DNA of 64,000 nt. It comes from Paracoccaceae bacterium (GTDB lineage Bacteria > Pseudomonadota > Alphaproteobacteria > Rhizobiales > Stappiaceae). The stretch is taken from assembly GCA_002709505.1 (NCBI GenBank), contig PARB01000030.1, positions 55,816-119,815 on the forward strand, written 5' to 3'. Positions 20,787-30,952 of this stretch are shown piece after piece; within the stretch, counting starts at the first letter, position 1; every line of letters starts with the position of its first letter. A model generated the notes under the pieces. It searched no databases. It had not been told where the DNA came from and worked only from the letters and a program-made list of their open reading frames with translations. A program made the translations under genes and the position numbers.

Positions 20787-21779
20787 TCAGTTGCCGCCGC
20801 GCTTGCCCTGACCCCAGCCGCCATGGTGGCGGCGGTGGTCTTCCATCGACAGGACACCGTCGCCGTTGCTGTCCATCATGGACACGATGCGCGAGGTCGG
20901 GCGCTCGACCTCCGCCTTGGTGACGCTCAGGTCGCCGTCGCGGTCAAGACGCTGGAACATGCGCACCATGCGCCGGTCCGAGCGCTTCACCCAGACGACC
21001 TCGAACTCGTCGAGCGACAGGGCATCGTCGGAATTGGCGTCCGCCTCCGCAAACAGCGCGGCGCGGGCGGCCTGGCGGGCCTCGCGGACCTCCTGCCGGG
21101 CATCACGGCCGGCCTGGTTCTGACCGCGCTTGCCGTCGCCGCGCATGCCGGGACCGCGCCCGTCGTCGTTGTTCATACCCATTCCCTGGCCCATCATGCC
21201 CTGGCCCCGGCCCTGTCCCATTTGTCCCATCATTCCCTGGCCCTGGCCCATCATGCCCTGACCCATCATGCCTTGGCCCATCTGGCCCATCATGCCCTGC
21301 CCCATCATGCCGGGGCCCATGTTCTGACCCATCATGCCGGGGTGCATGCCGCGTCCGCCGCCGCCCATCATGCGACCGCCGCGCGCCTCGAATTCCGCCT
21401 TGGACACGGAGCCGTCGCCGTCGGTGTCGAGACGCTGGAAGGCGCGCACCTTGAGATCGGAAAACTCACGGACGTAAGCCGCCTTGAATTCGTCGAGGGT
21501 CACGCCACCGCTCGTGTCGGCATCGGCTGCGGCATACATCTCCGCGACGGTCGTATCGATTTCCGCCTGCGTGATCTTGCCATCGGCGTCCGTGTCGAAC
21601 CGCTCCATGAAGCGCATGGCCATCTGGCCGCGCCCGTGGTGGCCGCGCGACATGCCCCAGCCATGGCCCGAGCCCTTGCCCCAGCCATGCCCGCCGCGAT
21701 CGGCGACCGCCGGCAACGCCACGGCGCCCGTGAGGGTCACGGCGAGAGCGGCGACTGCGATCTTCTTGAACCTGGTCAT
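20787..21779 (-). CDS. Secreted EF-hand protein with internal Met/Gly/Gln-rich repeat tract
   Basis: Signal peptide MTRFKKIAVAALAVTLTGAVALPAVA; EF-hand loops DTDADGKITQAE, DADTSGGVTLDE, DTDGDGSVSKAE, DANSDDALSLDE, DRDGDLSVTKAE, DSNGDGVLSMED; (M)MGQ repeats. Confidence 0.85.
   Translation of the reverse strand: MTRFKKIAVAALAVTLTGAVALPAVADRGGHGWGKGSGHGWGMSRGHHGRGQMAMRFMERFDTDADGKITQAEIDTTVAEMYAAADADTSGGVTLDEFKAAYVREFSDLKVRAFQRLDTDGDGSVSKAEFEARGGRMMGGGGRGMHPGMMGQNMGPGMMGQGMMGQMGQGMMGQGMMGQGQGMMGQMGQGRGQGMMGQGMGMNNDDGRGPGMRGDGKRGQNQAGRDARQEVREARQAARAALFAEADANSDDALSLDEFEVVWVKRSDRRMVRMFQRLDRDGDLSVTKAEVERPTSRIVSMMDSNGDGVLSMEDHRRHHGGWGQGKRGGN
21170..21345 (-). repeat. In-frame tandem repeat encoding MMGQ(G)-type units
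   Basis: Repeated cccatcatgccctgg/cccatcatgccctga units inside the EF-hand gene. Confidence 0.8.
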
Positions 21780-21999
21780 CGCGAAAAATCCTTTCGGCTG
21801 TGAGTGCGATGATCCAGAGGTAGGGGCTGCTTGTCGCAAAATTGTGCCCGCAAGCCGGCCTTTGTGTCGCAAGATGTGACGGTCTGTCAGTCTGTTACAA
21901 CTCATTACAAAGTCAGCCCTCCCTCCGGGACGCCACGGGCCTAGAAAGAGAAAAGCAGGAACGCCGGACGTCTGCCGGACCGGCGAAAGAGTTCAGGAC

Positions 22000-22728
22000 A
22001 TGAGTGAGCACGAACCGCATATCCTGGTCGTCGACGACCACCGCGACATTCGCGAGCAGCTGGCGCGCTATCTGCGCAAGAGCGGCTTGCGCGCCTCCGT
22101 CGCCGACAGCGCCGCACAGGCCCGCAAATTCCTGAAGTCCGCCGCCGTCGACCTGATCGTGCTCGACATCATGATGCCTGGCGAGGACGGGTTGTCGCTG
22201 TGCCGCTCGCTGGTCGAGACCGGAACCGTGCCGGTGATCCTGCTCACCGCCATGGCCGAGGACACCGACCGGATCGTCGGGCTTGAGATCGGCGCCGACG
22301 ACTATGTGACGAAGCCGTTCAACCCGCGCGAGCTGCTCGCGCGCATCCGCGCCGTGCTGCGCCGCGCCGCGCTGGTGCCGCGCGACCGCGACCCGGTCGA
22401 CGCCGAAACCCTGACCTTCGCCGGCTGGACGCTGGACGTTGCCAAACGCCTGCTTACCGGCGAGGACGGCGTCGCCGTGCCGCTGTCGAGCGGCGAGTTC
22501 CAGTTGCTGGTCGCTTTCCTCAAGCGTCCGCGCATGGTGCTGTCGCGCGACCAGCTGCTCGACCTGACGTCCGGCCGCACGCCCGGGGTGTTCGACCGCT
22601 CCATCGACAATCAGGTCAGCCGGTTGCGGCGCAAGATCGAGCCCGATCCCAAGACCCCCGAGCTGATCAAGACGGTGTGGGGCGGCGGCTATACTTTCAC
22701 CGCCGACGTTCAGGACACCGCATCATGA
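22000..22728 (+). CDS. OmpR-family response regulator
   Basis: ILVVDDHRDIREQL, LDIMMPGEDGLSL, GADDYVTKPFNPRELLARI, winged-helix C-terminus. Confidence 0.95.
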   Translation: MSEHEPHILVVDDHRDIREQLARYLRKSGLRASVADSAAQARKFLKSAAVDLIVLDIMMPGEDGLSLCRSLVETGTVPVILLTAMAEDTDRIVGLEIGADDYVTKPFNPRELLARIRAVLRRAALVPRDRDPVDAETLTFAGWTLDVAKRLLTGEDGVAVPLSSGEFQLLVAFLKRPRMVLSRDQLLDLTSGRTPGVFDRSIDNQVSRLRRKIEPDPKTPELIKTVWGGGYTFTADVQDTAS

Positions 22729-24155
22729 GCGACAGGCGGGTCCAGCTCTGGCCCGGCTCGCTCGCGGGACAATTGATCGCGCTCCTGCTGATCGCGCTGG
22801 TGGTCGCCCAGTGCCTGACGCTCTGGCTCTTTGCCGGCGAGCGGCGGCTCGTGCTGGTGGAAATGGCCCGCACGACGTTTCTGTCGCGCACGGTGTCTCT
22901 GGTGCGGCTCTTGGAAACGACACCGGCGGCCCAGCATGCGGACATCCTGCAGGCTGTCTCCAGCCCGATGCTGTGGTTTCATGTCGAGGACACGGCCGCA
23001 CTTGCCGAAACCGGCGAGCGCACCGGCGAAAAACGGATCGTGGACCTGCTGAAGGCGGACCTCGGCGACGATCGCGACGTGCGCGTTGACGTGGTGCCGG
23101 GTCCCCGCGCCCTTCGCGCGTTCGGGGAACACGCGCGCGACATGCATCGCCCGCCCCCCGGCATGACCGGCGACAGGCCCCGGCGCGACGACGGCACACC
23201 GCGCCGACGCTGGCACAATGGCCCGATCTCGCTCACCATGAGCGTCGCGCTCAACGACGGGCGCTGGCTCAACGCGGCAACCCGGTTTCGCCTGCCGACG
23301 CATTCCTTCTATCCGCTGCTTGTCTCCATCGCGCTGATGGCGCTGGCGATCGTGGGCGTCGTCGCCGTCACCATCCAGCGCCTGACACGCCCCTTGCGCA
23401 GTCTTTCGGCCGCCGCCGAACGGCTTGGCCGGGGCGAGGATGTCGAGCCGCTTGCCGAAACCGGGCCGTCGGAAATTCGCGGCACGGTGCAGGCGTTCAA
23501 TGTCATGCAGGACCGCCTCACCCGCTTCGTGCGCGACCGCACCCGGATGCTCGCAGCGATCAGCCACGACCTGCGCACGCCGATCACCTCCCTGCGCATC
23601 CGCGCGGAGTTCATCGAGGACGACGAAAACCGCGAGAAGATGATCGAGACGCTCGACGAGATGCAGCGCATGGTCGAGGCCGCCCTCGCCTTTTCCCGCG
23701 ACGAGGCCGCCCGGGAAGCGGCGACGAAGATCGACCTCGGCGAGTTCATCGACGCGATCGCGGAAGATTACCGCGACATGGGCCGCGAGGTCAGCGTCGC
23801 CCCGCCGCCGACGCGCGTCGTCGCGCGCTTCCGCCCGTTCAGCCTCAAGCGCGCCCTGCGCAACCTGATCGACAATGCCGTGCGCTACGGCGAGGCAGCC
23901 GATATTTCCGTTGAAGCCAGGGACGAGGCAGTGGTGATCCGGATCCGCGACCGGGGGCCCGGCATTCCGCAGGAGCGGATCGACGATGTGTTCGATCCCT
24001 TCGTCCGGCTGGAGGAATCGCGATCCGAGGACACCGGGGGCATCGGGCTGGGCCTCTCGATCGCCCGCTCGATCGTTCAGGCGCACGGCGGATCGCTGGT
24101 CCTCGCGAACCACCCCGAAGGCGGGCTTGAAGCGCGCATCACGCTCCCCGCGTGA
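22725..24155 (+). CDS. Sensor histidine kinase
   Basis: ATGA overlap with the response regulator; AISHDLRTPITSLRIRAE, NLIDNAVRYG, DRGPGIP, GGIGLGLSIARSIVQAHGG. Confidence 0.94.
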   Translation: MSDRRVQLWPGSLAGQLIALLLIALVVAQCLTLWLFAGERRLVLVEMARTTFLSRTVSLVRLLETTPAAQHADILQAVSSPMLWFHVEDTAALAETGERTGEKRIVDLLKADLGDDRDVRVDVVPGPRALRAFGEHARDMHRPPPGMTGDRPRRDDGTPRRRWHNGPISLTMSVALNDGRWLNAATRFRLPTHSFYPLLVSIALMALAIVGVVAVTIQRLTRPLRSLSAAAERLGRGEDVEPLAETGPSEIRGTVQAFNVMQDRLTRFVRDRTRMLAAISHDLRTPITSLRIRAEFIEDDENREKMIETLDEMQRMVEAALAFSRDEAAREAATKIDLGEFIDAIAEDYRDMGREVSVAPPPTRVVARFRPFSLKRALRNLIDNAVRYGEAADISVEARDEAVVIRIRDRGPGIPQERIDDVFDPFVRLEESRSEDTGGIGLGLSIARSIVQAHGGSLVLANHPEGGLEARITLPA

Positions 24156-24393
24156 CCGCGAAGCGATTCGCGAGCCGCCCGGGCGGCCGGACGAGAAAGA
24201 CCGTCGCAAGAACCTTCATCGGTTTCACGAGACCGCTTTCAGCCGACTTTCAACGCAATTTCATCGCTTTGGCGCAAAACCCTGCCCGCGCTTCCGCAAG
24301 CCGCTTGATTTCCGCTGCCCCGTTTCACAATGATGACGCCCGAAGGGGCTTTCGCGCAGACGCGCCCGAGCAGCCCGGGCAAGAGGAAACGGC

Positions 24394-24789
24394 ATGGCCA
24401 ACCTTGCTTCGCACTCATCGGACCGCCAGCGCTCCCGGACGGTGTCCAACGAGCGACGGTCAAGCCCCCGCGCGCAAGGCTCGACCCAGGTGATGGTGAT
24501 CACCATGCGCGGGCCGATTCCGGCGCGAATGCTCGACGTCAGCCTGACCGGCTGTCGCATCCAGTGCCCCGACCTGCCGAAATTCGCCATCAGCGCCCGG
24601 ATCGCCATTCTGTCCTACGGGCTTGAACTGCTGGCCGAGCAACGCTGGCGCAACGACATCCATTCCGGCTGGCGTTTCGTCTACAGCGCGCAGGAACAGG
24701 ACCGCCTCAAGGCTCTTTTGCGCCGCGACGCCTCCGGCGTGATGCTGAACGGCCGTCTGGGTCAGTCCTTCCGCAAAAGCCCGCATTGA
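24394..24789 (+). CDS. PilZ-like domain protein
   Basis: RRSSPRAQGSTQVMVITMRGPIPARMLDVSLTGCRIQ (RRxxxR ... D.S..G pattern). Confidence 0.6.
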   Translation: MANLASHSSDRQRSRTVSNERRSSPRAQGSTQVMVITMRGPIPARMLDVSLTGCRIQCPDLPKFAISARIAILSYGLELLAEQRWRNDIHSGWRFVYSAQEQDRLKALLRRDASGVMLNGRLGQSFRKSPH

Positions 24790-24793
24790 CGGC

Positions 24794-24820
24794 AAAAAGG
24801 GCGGCTCTTTCGAACCGCCC
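24794..24820 (-). terminator. Rho-independent terminator of malate synthase gene
   Basis: Minus strand GGGCGG..CCGCCC (24799-24820) followed by TTTTT (24798-24794). Confidence 0.7.
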
Positions 24821-24853
24821 CCTGTCTTGCCTTCAGGATCCCGAAAGATCCGC

Positions 24854-27028
24854 TCAGGAGCGCTGCGCCGCCTTCGCCTCGAGACGGCGGGCATGCAGCA
24901 CCGGCTCGGTATAGCCGGACGGTTGCTCGCGGCCCTTGAACACCAGGTCGCAGGCAGCCTGGAAGGCGATCGAGCCGTCGAAATCGTCCGCCATCGCACG
25001 ATACAGAGGGTCGCCCGCGTTCTGCCCGTCGACGACGGCCGCCATGCGCTTCATGGTTTCCATCACTTGGTCCTCGCTGCACACGCCGTGACGCAGCCAG
25101 TTGGCGATATGCTGGGAGGAGATGCGCAGCGTGGCGCGGTCTTCCATCAGGCCGACATCGTTGATGTCCGGCACCTTGGAACAGCCGATGCCCTGGTCGA
25201 CCCAGCGCACGACGTAGCCGAGAATTCCCTGCGCGTTGTTGTCGAGCTCGGCCTGGATTTCCTCCGCCGACCAGTTCGGCCGTTCCGCCACCGGGATCGA
25301 CAGGATATCGTCGAGGCTGGCCCGGCCGCGCGCCTTCAGCTCCGCCTGGCGGGCGGCGACGTCGACGACGTGGTAATGCAGCGCGTGGAGCGTCGCCGCC
25401 GTCGGCGACGGCACCCAGGCGGTCGAGGCGCCGGCGCGCGGATGACCGATCTTCTGCTCCAGCATTGCCTGCATCATGTCCGGCATCGCCCACATGCCCT
25501 TGCCGATCTGGGCGTGGCCGGGAAGCCCGCATTCCAGCCCGATGTCGACGTTCCAGTTCTCATAGGCCTGGATCCAGGCGGCCGCCTTCATGTCGCCCTT
25601 GCGGATCATCGGGCCGGCCTCCATGGAGGTGTGCATCTCGTCGCCGGTACGGTCGAGGAAACCGGTGTTGATGAAGCACACGCGAGCCGAGGCGGCGCGG
25701 ATGCACTCCTTGAGGTTGACCGTTGTGCGGCGCTCCTCGTCCATGATGCCCATCTTCAAGGTGTTGGGCTGAAGCCCCAGGGCCTGCTCGATGCGGGTGA
25801 ACAGCCGCTCGGAAAAGGCGACCTCCTCGGGTCCGTGCATCTTCGGCTTGACGATATAGAGCGAGCCGGCGCGGGAGTTCATCCGCCGGCCGCCGCCGTC
25901 GGGACCGCCGGTGCCGATGTCCTGCATGGCGATCAGCGCCGTCATCATGCCGTCGAGCATGCCTTCCGGCACTTCCTCGCCGTTGCGGTCAAGGATCGCG
26001 GGCGTCGTCATCAGATGGCCGACGTTGCGCACCAGCATCAGCGACCGGCCATGCAGCGACAGCTCGCCCCCCATCGGCGTGGTGTAGGTGCGATCGCCGG
26101 CCATGCGGCGCTCCACCGTCTTGCCGCCCTTTTCGAAGCTCGCGACCAGATCGCCCTTCAGCAGGCCGAGCCAGTTGCGATAGGCGACGACCTTGTCCTC
26201 GGCATCGACAGCGGCGACGGAATCCTCGCAGTCCATAATGGTCGAGACGGCCGATTCCAGAACGATGTCGGAGATGCCCGCCACGTCGGTGCCGCCGATC
26301 GGGCTGGCGCGGTCGATGACGATCTCGGCATGCAGGCCGTTCTTTGCCAGAAGCACGGCATCCGGCGCGGCGGCGGCACCGCGATAGCCGACGAATTGCG
26401 CCGGATCGGCCAACGTCATCGCCGCTCCGCCGGCACCGGCCACCTGCAAGGCGCCATCGACAACCGACAGGCCGGTCGCGTCCGTCCAGTCGCCGCTCAG
26501 CGCGAACCGCTCGTTGAGAATCGCGCGGGCAAAGGCGATCACCTCGGCGCCGCGGGCCGGGTCATAGCCGCCGCCCGACGGCAAGCTTCCCATGGCGTCG
26601 GTGCCATAGAGCGCATCGTAGAGCGACCCCCAACGGGCATTGGCAGCGTTCAGCGCGTAGCGCGCGTTGGTGATCGGCACGACCAGCTGCGGGCCGGCCA
26701 GCGTCGCGATCTCGGGATCAACATTTTCCGTGGTGACGGAAAACGCGCCGCCCTCGGGGACCAGATAACCGATCTCCTTGAGGAAGGCCTTGTAAGCGGT
26801 GAGGTCGACCGGGCCGGGATTTGCCCGGTGCCAGTCGTCTATGCGCGCCTGGAGGGCGTCGCGCTTGGCCAGGAGACCGCGGTTCTCGGGGGCAAGATCG
26901 TGGATGATCTGCGACAGGCCGGCCCAGAAGTCCTCAGATGACACGCCGGTCCCAACCAGAGCCTCGTCCTCGACGAAACGGTGAAGCTCGGCATCGACCT
27001 TCAGTCCAGCGATCTCGATACGGTCCAT
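24854..27028 (-). CDS. glcB: Malate synthase G
   Basis: [97 protein letters not shown]. Confidence 0.96.
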   Translation of the reverse strand: MDRIEIAGLKVDAELHRFVEDEALVGTGVSSEDFWAGLSQIIHDLAPENRGLLAKRDALQARIDDWHRANPGPVDLTAYKAFLKEIGYLVPEGGAFSVTTENVDPEIATLAGPQLVVPITNARYALNAANARWGSLYDALYGTDAMGSLPSGGGYDPARGAEVIAFARAILNERFALSGDWTDATGLSVVDGALQVAGAGGAAMTLADPAQFVGYRGAAAAPDAVLLAKNGLHAEIVIDRASPIGGTDVAGISDIVLESAVSTIMDCEDSVAAVDAEDKVVAYRNWLGLLKGDLVASFEKGGKTVERRMAGDRTYTTPMGGELSLHGRSLMLVRNVGHLMTTPAILDRNGEEVPEGMLDGMMTALIAMQDIGTGGPDGGGRRMNSRAGSLYIVKPKMHGPEEVAFSERLFTRIEQALGLQPNTLKMGIMDEERRTTVNLKECIRAASARVCFINTGFLDRTGDEMHTSMEAGPMIRKGDMKAAAWIQAYENWNVDIGLECGLPGHAQIGKGMWAMPDMMQAMLEQKIGHPRAGASTAWVPSPTAATLHALHYHVVDVAARQAELKARGRASLDDILSIPVAERPNWSAEEIQAELDNNAQGILGYVVRWVDQGIGCSKVPDINDVGLMEDRATLRISSQHIANWLRHGVCSEDQVMETMKRMAAVVDGQNAGDPLYRAMADDFDGSIAFQAACDLVFKGREQPSGYTEPVLHARRLEAKAAQRS

Positions 27029-27378
27029 GGCCTCGGACACTCCCTGTGTTCTGTTCCGGTGCTGCGATCGAGCGGCGCTGCCGCGACCGCACCGGACAAT
27101 TGACGGTGCCGGACTTTCCCAAACAGAGCCCACCCGGTCAATCTGACACAAATAGAAAAGACTTGCTCCAAAATGGAAACAATAGCCGCTCCCTCCGCGA
27201 CCGGGGGCCGGCGTCCGGAGCCTTTCTCCGCCGCCGCTTGCATCCTTTCGCACAATTCGTCATACGATACCGGTCACGCCCGTCCGGTCACGCCGTCGCT
27301 GCCAGACCGAACACACGGGCTCATCTTTCCAGGGCGCCCTGCCGGTGCAGGGGTCTTCGTCCCGTTTCTGGCTGGTTC

Positions 27379-28329
27379 ATGCTGTCATCCCATCCCACTC
27401 TCCGCGCATGGTTTTTCGCGCAACCGATCCTGCTTTTGTGCCTGACCGCGCTGTTTTGGGCCGGCAACACGATCGCCGGACGGCTGGCGATCGACCAGGT
27501 CTCGCCGCTGGCGGTCGTCTTCCTGCGCTGGGTCGCCGTCTCGGGCATCATGGTCGCGCTCTACGGGCGCCAGGTGCGCGCGGAATGGCCGATCCTGAAG
27601 CGCCACCTGCCGGTCATGGTGCTGATGGGCATGTTCGGCTACACCGCCTTCAATGCGCTGTTCTACATCGCCGCCCACAAGACGACGGCGCTGAACCTCG
27701 GGATCATCCAGGGGTCGATGCCGATGTTCGTGCTGCTCGGCGCGCTCGTCATCCTGCGCACGCCGATCCGCGCGGTGCAGGCCTGCGGCGTGGTGCTGAC
27801 GATGACCGGTGTCGCCTTCATCGCCAGCCAGGGCGACCTGTCGCGGCTCGCGGGACTGGAAATCAACCCGGGCGACGCGCTGATGATCCTCGCCTGCCTG
27901 CTCTACTCGCTCTATGCGGTGCTGCTGCGCAAGCGGCCGGCCGTCTCCGGCATGGTGTTCTTCACCGTGCTCTCGGTGATTGCCGCCATCGTCTCGGTGC
28001 CGGTGTTCGCGGTCGAACTGCTGCAGGGCACCGAGCAATGGCCAACGCCCAAGGGCTGGCTCGTCGTCGCCTATATCTCGATCTTTCCCTCGTTCCTGTC
28101 GCAAATCTTCTTCATGCGCGGCGTGGAACTGATCGGCCCGGGCCGGGCGGGCGTCTTCATCAACCTCGTTCCGATCTTTTCGTCGTTTCTCGCCGTTGTT
28201 CTTCTTGGCGAACCCTTTCACTTTTATCATGCTGCAGCGCTGGTGCTGGTTCTGATGGGAATTGCACTTTCGGAGAGAAAAGGCCGGCAGCGGGAGGCCG
28301 TAGCGGCGCCCGGGCCCGATCACGGATGA
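27379..28329 (+). CDS. EamA/DMT family transporter
   Basis: ATG at 27379; 10 TM pattern, ALFWAGNTIAGRLAI, FINLVPIFSSFLAVVLLGE. Confidence 0.9.
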   Translation: MLSSHPTLRAWFFAQPILLLCLTALFWAGNTIAGRLAIDQVSPLAVVFLRWVAVSGIMVALYGRQVRAEWPILKRHLPVMVLMGMFGYTAFNALFYIAAHKTTALNLGIIQGSMPMFVLLGALVILRTPIRAVQACGVVLTMTGVAFIASQGDLSRLAGLEINPGDALMILACLLYSLYAVLLRKRPAVSGMVFFTVLSVIAAIVSVPVFAVELLQGTEQWPTPKGWLVVAYISIFPSFLSQIFFMRGVELIGPGRAGVFINLVPIFSSFLAVVLLGEPFHFYHAAALVLVLMGIALSERKGRQREAVAAPGPDHG

Positions 28330-28406
28330 CAACCCGGTCTTAACGTCGGCCCTCTAGACGAAGCTGATCGCCGGTCCCACCCGCCGTTCCTTGAGGTAAC
28401 CACGTC

Positions 28407-30929
28407 ATGCAAGCGCCGATCTTCATTGCCGCAATTGCCGGGCTGCTCGTGCTGATCTCGCTGATCCAGCCGCTGGCGCAGCGACTGAAGGTCACCTCCT
28501 CGGTGCTGCTGGCGCTGGTCGGCGTGGCGATCGGCCTGATCGCGGCCTGGCTGCTCTACACGCCGCGCACCGATGCCTTCAACGAGATCGCCGACGTCTT
28601 CGTCAACCTGCCGCTCGATTCGCAGGGCATCCTGAACATCTTTCTGCCGGTGCTCCTGTTCCAGACAACGCTGACGCTCGACGTGCGGCGCATGGCGGAA
28701 GACGCCGGCGTGATCTTCGTCATGGCCGTGGTTGCCGTTCTTGTCGCGACCGCCTTCATCGGACTGGCGCTTGCGCCCTTCGCCGGCCTCTCGCTCATCG
28801 CCTGCCTGCTGCTCGGCGCCATCGTCGCGACCACCGATCCCGTCGCGGTCGTGTCGATCTTCCGCGACATCGGCGCCCCGGCACGGCTCGGCCGCCTGGT
28901 GGAGGGCGAAAGCCTTTTGAACGACGCGGCCGCGATCGCGCTGTTCGTCATCCTGCTCGGCGCGCTGACCGGCGAACAGACCGCCGATCTAGCCAGCGGT
29001 CTCACCCTGTTTTTCTGGAAGTTCGCCGGCGGGATCGTCATCGGCTACATCGCCGGTCAGATCCTGGTGCATCTTCTGCCCCTGGTGCGCGACTTTCGCC
29101 TCGCCCAGGTGACGCTGAGCTTCGCCCTGCCCTATCTGGTCTACGTCAGCGCGGAGTATATGGCCGACGTGTCGGGGGTGGTCGGCGTGGTCATGGCCGG
29201 CATCGTGATCAATCTCACCGGCCCGTCGCGGGTGACGCCGGACGGCTGGACCTACCTGAACGACGTCTGGGAACAGATCGCCTTCTGGGCGTCGTCGCTC
29301 ATCTTCATGCTGGCCTCGATCCTGATCCCCAAGCTGCTGGTCGACGTCGGCCTCGACGACCTGCTGCTTCTGGCGATCGTCATCGTTGCAGCGCTTGCCG
29401 CGCGGGCGGTCGTTCTGTTCGGACTGTTGCCGCTGCTCAGCCTGCTCAACCTGTCGCAACCGGTCAGCATGCCGTTCATGACCGTGATGCTGTGGGGCGG
29501 CATGCGCGGCGCGATCACCCTGACACTGGCCCTCGGCGTCACCGAAAACGATGCAATCGACCCTGAGGTCCAGCAGTTCGTCGCGGTGCTCGCCACCGGC
29601 TTCGTGCTGTTCACGCTGCTTGTCTATGGCACCACCTTGAAGCCGCTGATCAAGATCTTCGGTCTCGACCGGCTGTCGCCGCTGGATAGCGCCCTGCGCG
29701 CCCAGGTGCTTCAGCTTGCCGGCTCGAACGTGCGCGAGGGCGTGGGTCAGGCGGCGGAGGAATACCGGATCGCACGTCCCGTTGCGGAGCGTGTCCAGGC
29801 CACCTGCCAGGACCGCGTGGAAGACGCGCCGGGCGCGACGGCGGCGGAGGAGGACATCCTCGACCGCGACCGCATTACCGTCGGGCTCGTGTCGATTTCC
29901 AACCGGGAACGCGAGATCGTGCTGCGTCACCTGCGCCAGCGCACGGCCTCGATTCATACGGCCGAGACGCTGCTGGCGAAAATCGGCAACATCGCGGATC
30001 GCGCGCGCGCCGGCGGGCGCATCGAGTACAACCGCGCCGCCCGCGACGCCCTGGCATTTCCCCGGACGATGCGAATGGCGCAATGGTGCCAGCGCCGGCT
30101 CAAATACGAAGGCTGGCTCGCCCGCCTGCTCGCCGACCGCTATGAAATGCTGTTGCTCAGCCGGATCGGCCTCGACGAGTTGATGGCGTTCAACCGGGAC
30201 AAGATCTCGGCGCTTCTGGGTGCGCGGGTTGCGGAAATCCTGAATGAGATCCTCGCACACCGCCATGAGGCGACGACCACCGCCCTGGAAGCGCTGCGCC
30301 TGCAATACCCCGACTATGCCGACAGCCTGGATCAGCGGTTCCTGCAAAAGGCCGCCCTTCGGATGGAGGAAGACGCCTACCGCGCGTTGCTGGCGCAAAA
30401 CCTCATCGGCCAGGAGCTCTATTCTAGCCTGACGAAGGCGGTGCAAGAGGCCCGCGCCAGGGCCGATACGCGGCCGAAGCTCGACATGGGCATGCGCACC
30501 GTCGAACTCACCGCCCAGCTGCCCCTGTTCCAGGACCTGCCGCAGGCGCGGATCGAGAAAATCGCCCAGCTGATGCGCCCGCTGTTCGCCGTCCCGGGCG
30601 ACAAGCTGATCTCGAAGGGCGGGCGCGGCGATGCAGCCTATTTCATCTCTTCAGGGGCCGTGGAGGTGATCACCGACACCCAGCGGATCCGCCTGGGACG
30701 CGGCGACGTTTTCGGCGAAATCGCGTTGCTGACGGGAGAACCGCGCACCGCGGATGTCAGGGCGCTGGGATATTGCAACCTGCTCGTCCTGTCGCGCGCC
30801 GACTTCCGGCAACTGATCGACAAGGACCCGGACCTGCAGCGCCACATCGCGGCCACGGCCGAACAGCGCCAGGCAATGAATGCCGAGGCAAGCGACGCGG
30901 AACAGCGGCAACCGCCCTCCGGCGCCTGA
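28407..30929 (+). CDS. NhaP-type Na+/H+ antiporter with C-terminal cyclic-nucleotide-binding domain
   Basis: N-terminal antiporter (ATTDPVAVVSIFRDIGAP, EGESLLNDAAAIALF, WGGMRGAITLTLALG); C-terminal cNMP domain (GGRGDAAYFISSGAVEVI, LGRGDVFGEIALLTGEPRTADVRA). Confidence 0.9.
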   Translation: MQAPIFIAAIAGLLVLISLIQPLAQRLKVTSSVLLALVGVAIGLIAAWLLYTPRTDAFNEIADVFVNLPLDSQGILNIFLPVLLFQTTLTLDVRRMAEDAGVIFVMAVVAVLVATAFIGLALAPFAGLSLIACLLLGAIVATTDPVAVVSIFRDIGAPARLGRLVEGESLLNDAAAIALFVILLGALTGEQTADLASGLTLFFWKFAGGIVIGYIAGQILVHLLPLVRDFRLAQVTLSFALPYLVYVSAEYMADVSGVVGVVMAGIVINLTGPSRVTPDGWTYLNDVWEQIAFWASSLIFMLASILIPKLLVDVGLDDLLLLAIVIVAALAARAVVLFGLLPLLSLLNLSQPVSMPFMTVMLWGGMRGAITLTLALGVTENDAIDPEVQQFVAVLATGFVLFTLLVYGTTLKPLIKIFGLDRLSPLDSALRAQVLQLAGSNVREGVGQAAEEYRIARPVAERVQATCQDRVEDAPGATAAEEDILDRDRITVGLVSISNREREIVLRHLRQRTASIHTAETLLAKIGNIADRARAGGRIEYNRAARDALAFPRTMRMAQWCQRRLKYEGWLARLLADRYEMLLLSRIGLDELMAFNRDKISALLGARVAEILNEILAHRHEATTTALEALRLQYPDYADSLDQRFLQKAALRMEEDAYRALLAQNLIGQELYSSLTKAVQEARARADTRPKLDMGMRTVELTAQLPLFQDLPQARIEKIAQLMRPLFAVPGDKLISKGGRGDAAYFISSGAVEVITDTQRIRLGRGDVFGEIALLTGEPRTADVRALGYCNLLVLSRADFRQLIDKDPDLQRHIAATAEQRQAMNAEASDAEQRQPPSGA

Positions 30930-30952
30930 GCCGGGAGGCCCGCCCGGCACGG

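Noticed and set aside
24827-26941. 704-aa + ORF
   Set aside because: Antisense to malate synthase G; shadow ORF.
28989-30446. 485-aa minus ORF
   Set aside because: Antisense to the NhaP-type antiporter; no recognisable domain.
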